From assembly GCA_965153455.1 (NCBI GenBank), contig OZ234494.1, positions 23,188,001 to 23,252,000 of the forward strand: a stretch of 64,000 nucleotides of DNA, given 5' to 3'. Shown here in pieces: positions 1 to 12,012 of this stretch. A program made the position numbers and the translations under genes. Source of the stretch: Sphagnum compactum (Eukaryota; Bryophyta; Sphagnopsida; Sphagnales). The first letter of the stretch is position 1. Each line of letters begins with the position of its first letter. A model generated the notes under the pieces. That model had not been told where the DNA came from. It saw nothing but the letters and a program-made list of their open reading frames with translations, and did no database searches.

Positions 1-59
1 CTTGGTTTTTTCTTTTTGGGGGCTAAGGGGAGTTGTTTTTTTTTTCTTCCTTGTTCAAT

Positions 60-640
60 CTATGTCCGTACCATTACCCTAGGCCAAAAATGGTGACCAA
101 TAGGTTTGGGAACCAAAAATACATGTAGCCAATGGGTAGGCTAATTGTGATGGGCCAATCAAAATAATTCATTGGGAAAAAAAAAAGTTGGATTTGTGGG
201 GCACCCCCCAACAAATTAATATCAAACACACTACAAAATAAAATAGTTGACAAACAATTTTGGAAATAGGGGTCCTATTTTTTCCTTTTAGGGGTGCCAA
301 GGTGGGGTGAGTTATTTTCTATTTTTCTTTCATGTTCCCAATGTGTTCCCAACATGTTCTCATAATGTTCCCTTGAGGTTTCCCAAGTTCCCAAGTTGTT
401 CCTTTAAGGCATTCCCAATAACACCTCAATTTTATCCCATATGGTTTGCCCAAAGTTTAACTCTCATGTATATAAATTGAAAAGGTAGGTTGTTGGGGAA
501 TACATTTGTTATTATTTTGCGACTAAAGGTTCGAAGAAGTGCTTCCATGGCGGGGTGTTCAATGTTTAAAAAAAAATATATTGATGGGCCAATCGATATG
601 GCTCTTTCCAAAAAATAAAAATAAAATTGTGACACACCCA
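60..640 (+). repeat. Dispersed repeat unit, copy 1
   Basis: This is the first of several related blocks at the left edge of the window. It has an early segment (AAATGGTGACCAATAGG...) and a later segment (TTATCCCATATGGTTTGCCC, then a run ending near GGGGTGTTCAATG). Both segments recur in the same order at 690-1060. The later one recurs inverted at 1097-1255. No transposase or RT is seen, so the class is unknown; a non-autonomous element is likely. Confidence 0.6.
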
Positions 641-689
641 TGAACTAATTATTATGAATCACAATAAATAAATAAGTGCCCCCAATTTA

Positions 690-1060
690 TAATGGGGGTA
701 TTAGCCCACATTGAAAATGGTGACAAACAATTTTGAAAATAAAAATTTCATGTAGTTAATGAGGAGGCTCAACATGCACTAATGATGGGCCTTGTTTTTT
801 CATTTTGGGGGTGGAGTGGGGGGGGGGAGAGTTATTTTTGGTTTTTTCCTATTGTTCCCAACATCATTTCATCAAGTTCCTTTGAGGTTTTTTGAGTTTC
901 CAAGTTGTTCCCTAAGGTGTTCTCAATAGCACCTCAATTTTATCCCATAGGGTTTGCCCGAAGTTCAATTGTCATGTATAAAAATTGAAAGGTAGGTTGA
1001 TGAAAGATACAGTTGTTTCTATTTTGCAATTGGGGTCCAAAGAGGTGCTTCCATTAACGG
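690..1060 (+). repeat. Dispersed repeat unit, copy 2
   Basis: A shortened direct copy of the block at 60-640. It shares AAATGGTGACAAACAATTTT, TTATCCCATAGGGTTTGCCC and AAATTGAAAGGTAGGTTG with small substitutions and indels. The offset is about 500-600 bp, so the two copies form a diverged tandem pair. Confidence 0.6.
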
Positions 1061-1096
1061 AGCCATATTGATTGGCCCATGAGCAATTGTTTCAAA

Positions 1097-1255
1097 ACAT
1101 TGAACACCCCCCAATGGGAGCATCTCCATGAACCCCACTGCAAAATAGGAACAACTGCATTCCCCACTAACCTACTTTTCAATTTATATACATGATAGTT
1201 AAACTTTTGACAAACCATACGCGATAAAATGAGATGAAAGTTCACTTCCTCAAGT
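1097..1255 (-). repeat. Dispersed repeat, inverted copy 3
   Basis: The reverse complement of this stretch matches roughly 410-570 of copy 1, including TATGGTTTG, CATGTATATAAATTGAAAA and GGGGTGTTCAATGTT. With copies 1 and 2 it forms a potential long fold-back. Confidence 0.6.
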
Positions 1256-2872
1256 CCCAAGTTCTTCACTAGAGACCATGGATAATGAACCAATCTAACT
1301 TTGGCAAGCTTATGGGTGTTGGTTCACTTTTGCTATTTGAGAAGGCTTGCTTGTTTCGTCTCATATTGAAGGAAACTAGTACCCATCAGTATTTATTTTG
1401 TCAATTTTGTGATGTAGCCACGGTGAAGACAGAAAGATTTAGCCAAATTTGACTACAAGCTAAATATGGAAGTAAAACTTGTAAACATCCTTCAATAGTT
1501 TTTTGCTACCTACTTCAACCACTTTTGAATGCTGGCTATTGAAAGTCTCAAAAGAACTTGATTTCAGCACTTTTAATTTTTAATATAACTGTTTCACTGT
1601 ATATTGCCAAGAAAAAAGAGGCAGGTACTAATTATTTTGCCTGACACAGAATGCCCAAACATTAGCGAGACGCTTAATACCCCCATCGAGCTCTGTCCGA
1701 CGCCTGTTTTTCTTGTCTTCTTGCACATGTTTTTTGGCCCCTGCATGGGGTTTTCTGGCCCCCGCATGGGCGCCGGACAGTGCTCATAATGTTTGGGAGA
1801 AACAAGGGGCCCTTTGCCCATTTATGTACTATGCCACGTGAAGTAGGTAAGACTCTAATAAGTTCATCAAGTGGTAAGAGGTTTGAGCAGGGCCTGTTGT
1901 ATTTCCTGTTCCCTGGAGCCTCTGACTTAATAAGTTGGGGGTGCTTATTCATGCTTCTATTAATTAGTGAGCTTGGGTGCGCTCACAGGTTTTGTTTTTT
2001 TTTTTTTTTTGGGGGCCCAGAAGGAGCCATTTGATGGGCCATTACCAATATTTTTGGGAACAAGGTGCACTTCCCAACATTAAAGCCTAAATATGGCTCC
2101 TTGCCCCAAAATAGAAGCATGCTTTGTCATGTGAGGCCTTTGGCCCCAACCTTTACAACTTATGTTGGTACATTGGAAGTTGAACAATGGCCAAACAAAA
2201 TGGGAAGAAAAAATGGGGTGCTACTGGGAACTTTTTAGGGACCATATTGAGGACTTGAGGAGCACTTTCGAAACCTCATGGGAACATTTTCAGAACTTGA
2301 GGGAACAGAATGGGTCCACCCCACCCCAAATTCAAAAGAGAAAAACTTAACCCCTTAAGTCTTTTCATTGGTTGCACAAAATATTCTTATTTCCAAGACG
2401 GTTTGTCACCATTTTCAACTTGCACTGGTACTCATGTTAATCAGATTATTAAAAACTCAAAAGTAATTAAATTCTTTTGTAAGCACGATGTGTTGTCGAA
2501 GTTGCCAAGGCATTAATACGGTGTATAGAAAAGGAATACCCGACAAGAGTTAACTAGTCACTTCTAGTGGTAATCCGAGACTGTAGAGAATTTTTTTTTT
2601 CTCCTGTTGTGGACCCCCACCCCCCCGCCTTGCTCTGACTGGTCGGTCATTCATAAAGATTTCCAGACTCCAGACCGTAACAAGATACATATGTATATAT
2701 CAGTGTTGGGCAGTTTTTACCTTTTTTCTTTTTCCTGGAGAAGCACCGGTTCTGGTCCTTTGCATTAGTGCAGAATTAATTTTGGCTTGACCTTTGAACT
2801 AAGAAAAAGACCCACTAAGGATTCATTCGGGCAGTGTGGCAGAAACACTTCTGCCACAAACGTCTGCTGCGT
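1256..2872. other. Non-coding interval with fragments of the same repeat family
   Basis: No gene is recognised. The reverse complement of 2335-2425 matches the early segment of the repeat units at 60-170 and 690-780 (AAATGGTGACAAACCG...). The interval 1720-1780 has two short GGCCCC(T/C)GCATGGG motifs about 25 bp apart. Short frames up to about 90 codons on both strands show no family motif. Confidence 0.4.
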
Positions 2873-2992
2873 AATGTTCTGCAAAAAAGGAACAAAAATT
2901 CAAATGCAAAAAAAAAGGTAATGTTCTGCAGAAAAGTAATCAAACTCAAATGCAAAAAAGATTTAATGTTCTGCAAAAAGTAAACAATTTCA
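2873..2992. repeat. Short tandem repeat (TAATGTTCTGCA units)
   Basis: Three imperfect units of about 45 bp. Each begins with TAATGTTCTGCA(A/G)AAA and contains CAAATGCAAAAAA. An antisense frame crosses it, but the repeat explains that open frame better than a gene does. Confidence 0.6.
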
Positions 2993-3195
2993 AATCCCGA
3001 TCCTGACTTTGTAAATATGGGGAAGTAAGGCTGGTTGGGGGTGCCCCTCCGTAACTCTTTCTCCGTAAGTCTTTGGAGCTTGCCACACCACTTAGTACTA
3101 CCCTTCCCAATGCCTGTGGGATTGAAGATCGGTGGTGTTAACTTTCTTTCTTTTTGTGAATTTTTTTCCACTTGGAAAAAAGGAAAGCGCTTCAC

Positions 3196-3310
3196 CAGCC
3201 TGAGCATCATGTGGGAAAAATGTTGAGCCAAAACCATTTTGCTTAGGCTCTTCGGGTCACTTTATCAGCCTGAGCATCATGTGGGAAAAATGTTGCGCCA
3301 AAACCATTTT
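3196..3310. repeat. Near-perfect 45-bp direct duplication, 70-bp period
   Basis: Copies at 3196-3240 and 3266-3310 differ at one base (GTTGAGCC against GTTGCGCC). Both contain TGAGCATCATGTGGGAAAAA. The near identity suggests a younger duplication than the surrounding diverged repeats. Confidence 0.8.
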
Positions 3311-4358
3311 TTGCTGAGGCAAACCCGCATGTTTTTGACTCTTGTTGATCCCAATTGAATGATGACCTTGAGTTTTACTCTAGGTAAAGCCTTCAGAATA
3401 TGACATTCCCAAATTCACACCAGAGCACCCAGATAGCAACTCACACACATGCACCCCATTATGGAAATGTGGACCTATTACAGCAAATCAAAATTCTAAC
3501 CAAATTTCATCTTCAAAAGCACAATACCAGGATTTTTTTAACAATATTCTCCTTATTATTATTATCGTTATTATTATTATGCATTTGCTAATGCAATTGG
3601 TAATTTTGACATGGTTTAACTTGTAATTTGAAAAAAAATCACTCATATTTATAATCTGTATGTTTAATATCCTGTGGTTCTTTAAGATATATGATTTCTC
3701 TTCTCAGATAATTAAAGAACCTGGCCTTGTATGTATAGCCATGAGATTCTCAAAAATCTAAGAACCAATTCTTACTAGTGTAGCCTGTGCTCTGTTGGCC
3801 CAAGTGTGAACAAATTCTTTATTTTTCACATTTTCAGAATGGAAATTTTCAATGTGAACACATTGAGGGCCCAACTGATTTTTCCTTCCAAACCCAATTT
3901 TTGGAATTTGTTTCAATTTCCAGCAACAAAATCCACTCAAAAATAAATATCTTCCACACCTTAGCTCTGAAAATTGTAAAATAAACTCTATTAAATCTGA
4001 CTCACCAAGGGCTTTCCAATAACGCCAAGAACAGCCACAACTTCCAATACAGTTTTCAGTTTGATTTTGTCTAGTTTTCATTGAGAAAATGGTTCAATAA
4101 TCATTAGCTTCTAAAGCCCGAAGACAGAGTGACTTTAGGGATGAAATCTAATGCAGGCCAAGTTTTTCCCCTTGAATTTCATTCCAATTGGACGTTGGAT
4201 CTCAAGCTAGATTCAGCCTTTTTTTTTCATCCACCCCATCCACGGTTATCATACACCAACAATATGTATGTTTGGCCCATCAGGATGGATGTAAGGAATC
4301 AAATACACTTTTTCATGAAACATTTCCTATTTAATTGTTGCTCGTTTTGAACATACTC
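3311..4358. other. Non-coding interval
   Basis: No supportable gene. It contains a TTA/ATT trinucleotide tract at 3553-3580. Short frames between 3758 and 4350 overlap on both strands and show no domain motifs. Confidence 0.4.
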
Positions 4359-4361
4359 TAA

Positions 4362-4583
4362 AGGTGGCGTTCACACTTGGTGTTAGGGACTCTAGTAGTG
4401 TTGAGTCCCCTAACATCATGCTAGCCATTTGGGACTTAGAATCTAGTTATCATGAAAAAATTATGTTAAGCTAACATTCACTTAACATTAAGCTATCACC
4501 CATTTAACATCGGGTGCCACTTAGGATGCCACCTAGATTTTCATTTAACACTAACTTAAACATTGTCAAGTGTGAATGCACCA
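4362..4583. mobile_element. Tourist-like MITE (PIF/Harbinger type)
   Basis: A 222-bp element with imperfect terminal inverted repeats. The left end reads AGGTGGCGTTCACACTTG; the right end, reverse-complemented, reads TGGTGCATTCACACTTG. TAA flanks both sides (4359-4361 and 4584-4586), the usual PIF/Harbinger target duplication. There is no coding capacity. A similar right end (CAAGTGTGAATCAACCTTAA) near 6050-6070 may be a second copy. Confidence 0.65.
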
Positions 4584-4586
4584 TAA

Positions 4587-7180
4587 GAGTCAGAGCTATG
4601 GAGTATTTCTAACGTTTGTTGGCTTTGCCTACCAAGGCAAGGATATTGTGTTTAGATTGATTATAGAGTATAGTAGCTTAAGGGATTTTGGCCCCTAGGT
4701 AATAATAATAGGTCTATTTTTATATGAGGATTTTTGAAAGATGATATTTTGGCTTGTGTTGAAACTTGAGATTAGTTATAGAGTTATAATATCTTGCCAG
4801 ATTTTGGTTTCTTTTAGAGGATTTTTTGAAGATTATATTTTTGCATGGTGAAATATTTGAGTTTCCATAATTCTTCTTTTGCCTTAAGATCCTTTTTCGT
4901 GTAAATGGCAAGGCTACAGTGTAACATACCCCTTGTTGTTTGCTCATTTATTTTCTTTTGTAGACATGACTTTTTCTGATTTTGCTAATTTGCCAAATCG
5001 ACGTTTCCTATTGGCCCAAGTCCATGTTGCCAAGTTCCACTTCGCTAAGTCACCAACTCAACATCACACACGATAGTTAGCTAAATATTGTGCAATGATG
5101 ATGATGATGTGCTGCTGAATTGTGTCATGATGAAACGAGAATTCAGACACTCGGGTGCTCTCTTGTAAGTACGAGTTGTTATGGAGTACTTACACACACA
5201 CACACAAGAGAGAGATTTTGAAAATTTTGTCTTTTGCGAGGAGGGGCCAGCAGGCTTTTAGTTCAAGGACTCTACTCTACTCTCCTCTCTGCATTACACA
5301 GTTCAAGGGGTTTCCAATTTGCTCATCACTCATGATACCTACTAACAAAAAGCCTGCAAAGAGCAGCACAGGGGAAAAATACTGGAATTCATTTTGAAAA
5401 CCTTAGACTGGCCCTTTCATTAAAAAAAAAGCCTGCCATATTCACCAATGCACTTAAATGAAATTATTTTGAAACTACCCATTATAACAAGCTGTTCTCA
5501 CGGATTGTGTCAGGGTTTTGCCGTGATGGTGATGATGAAATTTTGTGAATACTCCCCATTTTGACCAAATTCCATTTTGTCCGTATGCTGTGTTAATGTA
5601 GTGATATTAAATCATGTACGTACTATGTAGCAGGGTTTTCTTTTTCAAATTTTATTTATATCAAAATATTTGGAAAAAAAAAATCCAAGGAAAAAACTAT
5701 TATGGAAAATAAAAAATTCCAAATTTCTCCCAATTTTTTGTCAAAAAAAAAAAGAGGAACCCAAAAAAAATGTCGAAGCAAAAATAAATTCAAACTACTA
5801 ACCCATAAACGCTAGAACTAGCAACTCGACTACTTAGTTGTCAAACTAACTAATTACATGTAAAAAGCCGGAATCTACATTTTTCAATCAATTTTAACTT
5901 TTTTTTTTTTTTGCTATCAGCAGACTATCTCAAAATGTTAAGCCTAATGTTAGGGTTCCATGTCATATGTACACGTAGACTACCGACTGTTAAAGTTGAG
6001 CAAGTGTGAACAAAGTTTCAAAAACAATGATTTAATAACAACGCTAACTGCAAGTGTGAATCAACCTTAAGCACGTAGTTCAGTAATAATGTATACTATA
6101 TAAACAAGGATTAAGCTCTTTGTGTGTGTTTTTCTCCTTCATATTAGTGTGTACTTTGTCTCATTGAGCTTTGATGTTGTTGAGTGCATCTCAAAAGGGT
6201 GAGTTGGAAAATATAAATAATTTATCAAAGTACCCTGTCAAAATTCTGAAGGAAATGAATTCTAAACCTGTTGAAGCTTGCTTGCTGGTACGCCGTGCAG
6301 TTCATGCCCCGTTGCCAGTTACAGTTCATGACAACGAGGACCCTTGTATATTTATTTATACTTGATTGTCAAAATTCTGAAATTATTCACATTGAGACTG
6401 CCACACTTATTTATTTAAGTTTAATTATTAAAATATTTATTCATCCCCGGTGGCAGGTACAATAATAATAATATGTGATTTTGTCTCTCCTCCAAAATGG
6501 CCAAATTAGAGATTCGTTTTATTTAGTTCTCTTATTCGTATGTGTGGTGGTGATATTTGATTTCAGTCCCCATTTGTGATCCATCTACAATAACGTTTAT
6601 TACATGCTTTTATGACTTTGAATTCCCAAATTGCATCTATGAGTCTCTTGTAAACATAATGTCGATCTTTAGGGGTTTGTTTATTTATGTCCAATTTTCA
6701 TGATTGACATACGAGCAATTCTCGCTGTCTTTTTGTCATCCATTTTGCACATAAAAGAGTCATCATTATTATAAAAAAAGTACATATTTTGATGTGTGTG
6801 CTTTCCTAATTCCAATGCCTAACCTTACATTCAAGGCCAAACATCAGGTGAGGACATTTTGTAATGGACGATCTCACCTCATATGGCCACGATTTCAAGT
6901 GATAACTACTTTGTTTCTAAAACAATTCAAGAAATTTCTTAGTGTATTTGGAAGGCACCTATTGTTATGATTCATGAATAGTCTGATTTATTTACGGTTT
7001 AGTTTTTCTTTTATTAGTCAGATACTGTTTACAGTTTACTGGTTAGAACATTAGTTCGAATTGAATTAAGATTAGGACATTTTCAAAAGTATAACAAGTT
7101 AGAATTATCATTTTTGATTCCACGTCATCATGATCATTATTTTTTTCAAGATCTTTTTATTGTAATCAGAGAAGATTATG
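4587..7180. other. Intergenic, AT-rich
   Basis: No gene recognised. It holds short ATG and CA/GA simple repeats (about 5096-5110 and 5190-5215), homopolymer A/T runs and the right end of a possible second Tourist-like MITE near 6050-6070. The short open frame at 6171-6365 has no known motif and is probably chance. Confidence 0.4.
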
Positions 7181-7189
7181 CTATAAAGG
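7181..7189 (+). promoter_or_regulatory. Candidate TATA box for the WAK-like gene
   Basis: CTATAAAGG is the best TATA match upstream of the receptor kinase gene. It lies about 650 bp before the start codon, so the leader would be about 600 nt unless an unseen 5' intron is removed. Placement is inference. Confidence 0.3.
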
Positions 7190-7611
7190 GGAGAGTCAAA
7201 AAATTTGAAAAACAAAAGAGAGCTTGACTAATTTTTTTTTTTAATTTTTTTTTTCTTGAAGCTTTCTGACTGCATCAAAAAGCACAGATCTGAATAATAG
7301 AAAAAAAACTCAGAAATAATCAGCATATAAACAAATTTGAAATGCGTTTTTTTGTATAATACCTAAAAAAATGATACAATTCAATGATAATAAGAAAAAT
7401 GAAAATACAAAATATCTCATTCTGGGTTAAGGGCATTTATTTGTCAACACAAGTGGAACTGACAGGACCCAAAATACAATTAGCTGAAGACTGACTACCT
7501 GTCCCACCAAGGAAAACGTAAATAGGACACTAAAACTGGTTTACGTATTAAAGAACAAGAAGTGCCTGTCCCTACCTGATCCCTGGAGACTAAAGAGACG
7601 AAACGAACGCG

Positions 7612-7725
7612 ATGGCAGGCCGAGGGGGACTGCAGCTTCTGCCATCCAGGGCGGCCGGGAAAGTGACAGAAACGGAGGGCTCACAGGCAAAGTCGGTATA
7701 CAGTTGCCCGAGCTCTCTGTTATAA
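7612..7725 (+). other. Possible upstream ORF in the WAK-like leader
   Basis: A 37-codon frame starts with ATGGCAGGC in an unusually GC-rich stretch just before the receptor kinase gene. A second mini-frame of 16 codons follows at 7749-7799. If transcription starts near 7215, both lie in the 5' leader and could damp translation. Expression is not shown by the sequence. Confidence 0.25.
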
Positions 7726-7831
7726 TCTTAGCTCGCTGCTTCCGCGAGATGATCTTTGCAATGCATCTAGTTACACTCCTGTATATGGTCATTCTTTGAT
7801 TGGGTTGGCAGCAGTTTTGCATTGGTGACAT

Positions 7832-10800
7832 ATGTTTATCACATCAGGGATGGCTTGCAGTCAAGGTGAAGATATGGTAGCGTTTGGTAGTGGTCTGAGG
7901 TATATAAGTTTTGGGCACACGAGAGCACTTGGGTATGCAGCTAACGTCTTTCTCGTGTTCTTGGTTGTGAGTTCTCTGCCTGCAGTGCTCACAAGAAATC
8001 TTCAAGGCACAAGCAACACCTGCTTATCACAGTGTGGGAACGTCACAATTCCGTATCCATTTGGCACCAGAGCGGGATGTGGCCTGCCGGAGTTTTCTTT
8101 GAATTGCACTAGTGAAGCGGGGTCAAATTTCTCAGCAAATCCAGCGCTGCTACTTTCACCCCCCTGTGGTCCCTCTGGTAACTTTTATCAGGTCACAAGC
8201 ATCTCAGCCAACACACTCATCATCAACGCGACTAATCTTGTAGCAGCCTCCTGTGCTCTAACCGTTGGTTCCGGAAATGCAAGCACAAGCGCTTGTTTAG
8301 GTCCAGCTTCAGCGCCTTATGTTTTTACATCGCAGAATAATTTATTTGCATGGGGGTGCAGCGCATGGGGCGAGTTATCTGGTGATGATGAATATGTTGG
8401 TCAATGCCAAATTGACTGTAGTCGTCCCAGCCAAAATGAAATAGCCTACTGCCAGGACTATGAGTGCTGTACCACACCACAAATTCCTGAAGGTGTGCGC
8501 AACATCACAATTTCTGGAGGAGGCAACTGTGGAAAGGCCAGCATGGTCTACTCTCTTGGTTATGAGGGGGGACTAGCAGGGCGAGAATGGGGAGTTCAGT
8601 TGGGATGGGCCATTCCTGGACCGAGTTGCCAAAACGCGACAACGGTGGGTAACTATTCTTGCGCTGCGACGGCAACCTGCCAGGATGCTCAATTCTCAGG
8701 TCTGATAGGGTACACGTGTGCGTGCAGTGCTGGTTACGAGGGGGATGGATACGCGAACGGAATCGGATGTAACGGTAAGCATGACCTCAAGAGCTCGTGC
8801 AATTAATGGCCTACTTAGAATTTCATACTTTTCGTTTTGGCCGTGTCTAGGAGACCATTATTCGAGACCTTGCAAAATCAAGATTCTAATCAGGGCCTAG
8901 AAGGGACGAGCGGACATCTGATAGTTTTGTGTGAAGATTACCTAGAGTGATGGCCGAAACAAGAATGACACATGTTTCAACCAAATTGTCTTTGGTCTTC
9001 TTTGAAATCCTCATTTCTTGCTCTCCATCGACTAGTGTGTGCAATTCTTAGCTCGGTCTTGCTCATATGAAATAGTAACTGTGTGCAAGTCTGAGAACTA
9101 GGCAGATAGCTAATCAGCGTTGTCAAGTCAGCATGTCCTTTGACTGAAAGTGTTGTAGTGCTCCGATTGCAGATATCAATGAGTGCTTAAACTCGACATT
9201 GAACAATTGTTCAAAAAATGCAAAGTGTACAAACACCAATGGAAGTTACTATTGTAATTGCGCCACAGGCTTCTTGGGCGATGGCTACACAAATGGATCT
9301 TCATGTACTGGTAAGCTCCTAATATTGAAGAAGTTATCATGCTGGTGTCATCGTGACTCGGACTTTGGCATCCCATTCAGTAAACTTTCCCTGAAAGATG
9401 TAGTCAACATATAAGTTCCTATAAAGTGATCTACTACTGACAAACAAAATTTATTTCTGGCAGCTGCAGATATCAACAAATGCTTGAACTCCACATTGAA
9501 TAATTGTTCTCCAAATGCAGTTTGTACCGACACTGCTGGAGGTTACTATTGTAATTGCACAAACGGATTCTCCGGTGATGGCTCTCGTGATGGGACCGGA
9601 TGTCAATCTATTAGGAAACGTAACCTTTTACTAGTTGCAGGTACTTCACAATGCTACCTGCTATCTAAACAATTGTATAATTTCTAATGGGCAATGCCCT
9701 TCAAGGTTTTCAACATTTATTGTCATTTGATGATTAAGGACTATATATACAATCTTTGGATGCAAGAGTGCAAACATTGAAAGACAATTGTCAACTTTGA
9801 GAGTTTGACTAAGATCTAATTCCATCCAAATAAGACAATTACAATCCTTCCACGATGGATCAAAGTACATACCCAAACATGATTGTTGAGAATCATTAAC
9901 TTTGTTCATCAAGTATGAACCACGACTAATAGATATTTGTTGCAAAGTTGATCAATACTAGAACCAATTTTGTAATCAATCCTTGTAGTCTTGACTTTGA
10001 GGTTTCATTGTAAATCATGATCTTCTCTAATGTTATTTGTTGTCAATAACCAAAAGATTGTTGTTATGTAATTGTTGTAATGGGTTGCAACTAAAGATAC
10101 TTGAAATGCGTTTTGATCCTAGGACTATCGACAATAGTAGCTGTACTTGTGGGGCTCGGAGGTGTTCTACTGGCCTCCTTGTGTTGTATCAAAAGAACAA
10201 GGAAACATCAGCAATTTGCTCAAAGAAATTTCGAAGCCTTGGGGAAGCTTCAAGATATTTTCACCTCACTAACTGATGGTGAATCGAATACAACAACTTT
10301 GTTTTCTTTGAAAGAGCTAGAAAAAGCAACAAATGGATTTGCTGATGACCAAAAGCTTGGTGTCGGTGGATTTGGCACAGTTTATAAAGGCACAATGGAA
10401 AGTGGATTGATTGTGGCAGTGAAAAGGACAAATAAACTAGACACAAGTGGTGCACAACAATTTCTAAATGAAGTGGCCTTGTTATCCCAAGTCAATCATC
10501 GTAACCTTGTCCGTCTTCATGGATGCTGCTTGGAGACAGAAGTACCAATGCTTGTGTATGAGTATGTCCCGAATGGAAACCTTAGTGAACATTTACGAGG
10601 TGAAAAATCTTGTGAACTTGGACACTTGACTTGGCCCAAACGCATGCAAATTGCGATTGAAACTGCAGAGGCCATTACTTACCTCCATTCAGAAGCAAAT
10701 CCACCCATATATCATAGGGATGTGAAATCATCCAACATTTTATTAAACAATACGTATGGTGTTAAAGTATCAGATTTTGGAATCTCAAAGTTGATCCCAT

Positions 10801-11390
10801 TAGATGCAACCCATGTTTCAACAATAGCACAGGGGACACCGGGCTACTGGGACCCTGAGTATTTCCTATCATACCAGCTAACTGACAAAAGTGATGTTTA
10901 TAGCTTTGGAGTTGTTTTGTTGGAGTTGATAACCTCTCAACCTCCTGTGGACCTCAATCGTGATAAAACGGAAATGAGCTTAGTAACCATGTGCATTCCT
11001 CAAATCAAGGAAGGTAATTTTGAGGCAATTGTAGACCCCAAGTTGTTATCATCAAATTTTGAAGAAATGGAAACAACTTTACAAGAAATTGAAGAAGTTG
11101 CCACTATGGCGATGCATTGTTTGGCATTCAAAGGAAATGATCGACCTTCCATGAAGCAAGTGACAGAGGTTTTACATCGAATCAAAGGACGCAATTGTCG
11201 ATGGAGTGAAGGTGGAAGAAACATGTCAAGTGAATTTGGACTTGTTGGGGTTCATGAGATTAAATCAGTTCAAGAGTTGGAATTGCTTCAATTGATAGAT
11301 GCAAACACTCCAAACTCAAGTCAGAGTTCTAATACATTGTCTCATTGTAGTCATTCCAATAACTCTTCAAGCCCTTGTGTAAGGAAATAG
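7832..11390 (+). CDS. Wall-associated receptor-like kinase (WAK/WAKL), 4 exons
   Basis: A predicted single-pass plasma-membrane receptor kinase of 841 residues. Exons are 7832-8774, 9173-9310, 9464-9640 and 10123-11390; all three introns are phase 1 with GT-AG borders. Exon 3 could start at 9470, removing two residues. A hydrophobic signal segment lies near residues 33-54; Met15 is an alternative start. A GUB_WAK-type cysteine-rich domain starts near Cys64 ([11 protein letters not shown]). An EGF-like module ends exon 1, and exons 2 and 3 each encode one more (DINEC and DINKC starts, GDG...C). The membrane span lies near 412-442, across intron 3. The Ser/Thr kinase has the glycine loop GVGGFG near 499-504, Lys520, HRD near 617-619, DFG near 637-639 and [10 protein letters not shown]. 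All catalytic motifs are present. WAK-family proteins bind wall pectin or sense wall damage and pathogens; the ligand here is unknown. No frameshift is seen. Subfamily assignment (WAKL/LRK10L) is inference. Confidence 0.9.
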
Positions 11391-11434
11391 ATCTAGAATC
11401 TAAGCTAGTTGTAATTTATAGTGTATTTGGTTGA

Positions 11435-11644
11435 ATGGTGCACAATGAATGTTTCATACATGGTAATTGTCGATGGAATGAAGGCAAAGGAAACATGTCA
11501 AGTGAGTTTGGACTTGTTGGGGTCCATGAAATGGAATTAGTTTGGTTAATCAATGAAGATATTGCAAATTATAATCAAAGTTTTACAACATTTTCTACTT
11601 CCATTCAATCTAGTAACTCTTCAAGTGCTTGTGTACATAAATAG
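11435..11644 (+). pseudogene. Duplicated 3' tail of the WAK-like gene
   Basis: From about 11461 the sequence repeats the end of the upstream receptor kinase. It keeps the reading frame and the peptide motifs [13 protein letters not shown] and SSNSSSACVHK (upstream [11 protein letters not shown]), and the similarity runs past the stop (AAATAGAT). The copy lacks the kinase domain, begins about 70 bp after the upstream stop, and stays open for about 60 codons. It may be the relic of a tandem gene whose body was deleted, or an alternative last segment. No splice use can be shown. Confidence 0.75.
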
Positions 11645-11975
11645 ATTTAAATTTTGAGTAGGTTGAACCACTATTTTTTAACTCCTTAAGTAGCATACAT
11701 TGAATGTTTTGGACATGATGCATGCACATCAAGGCAAAGTTGAGAAGCAAAAAACAATGAAAAATCATCATTTTAATTCCATTTCGTTTGTATTTGGTGT
11801 TGATAGACTTAATAACTCCACTTTAAATCATGTTATCTAGCTTTACAATCCATGTGAAAGTTCAAATACTATATAGTAATGAGTCAAAAATAAATACAAT
11901 GTCCATAGCCAAGAAATGCCCATACAAATTCTTCTTTTAACATAAATTGTGCATTATAAACATCAATGTCCAAAC

Positions 11976-12012
<37 letters not shown>

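Noticed and set aside
2815-3237. Minus-strand frame of 140 codons
   Set aside because: It runs through the TAATGTTCTGCA tandem repeat and has no domain; the open frame is explained by the repeat.
7541-7831. Minus-strand frame of 96 codons opposite the WAK leader
   Set aside because: No motif, and it overlaps the probable 5' leader of the receptor kinase gene.
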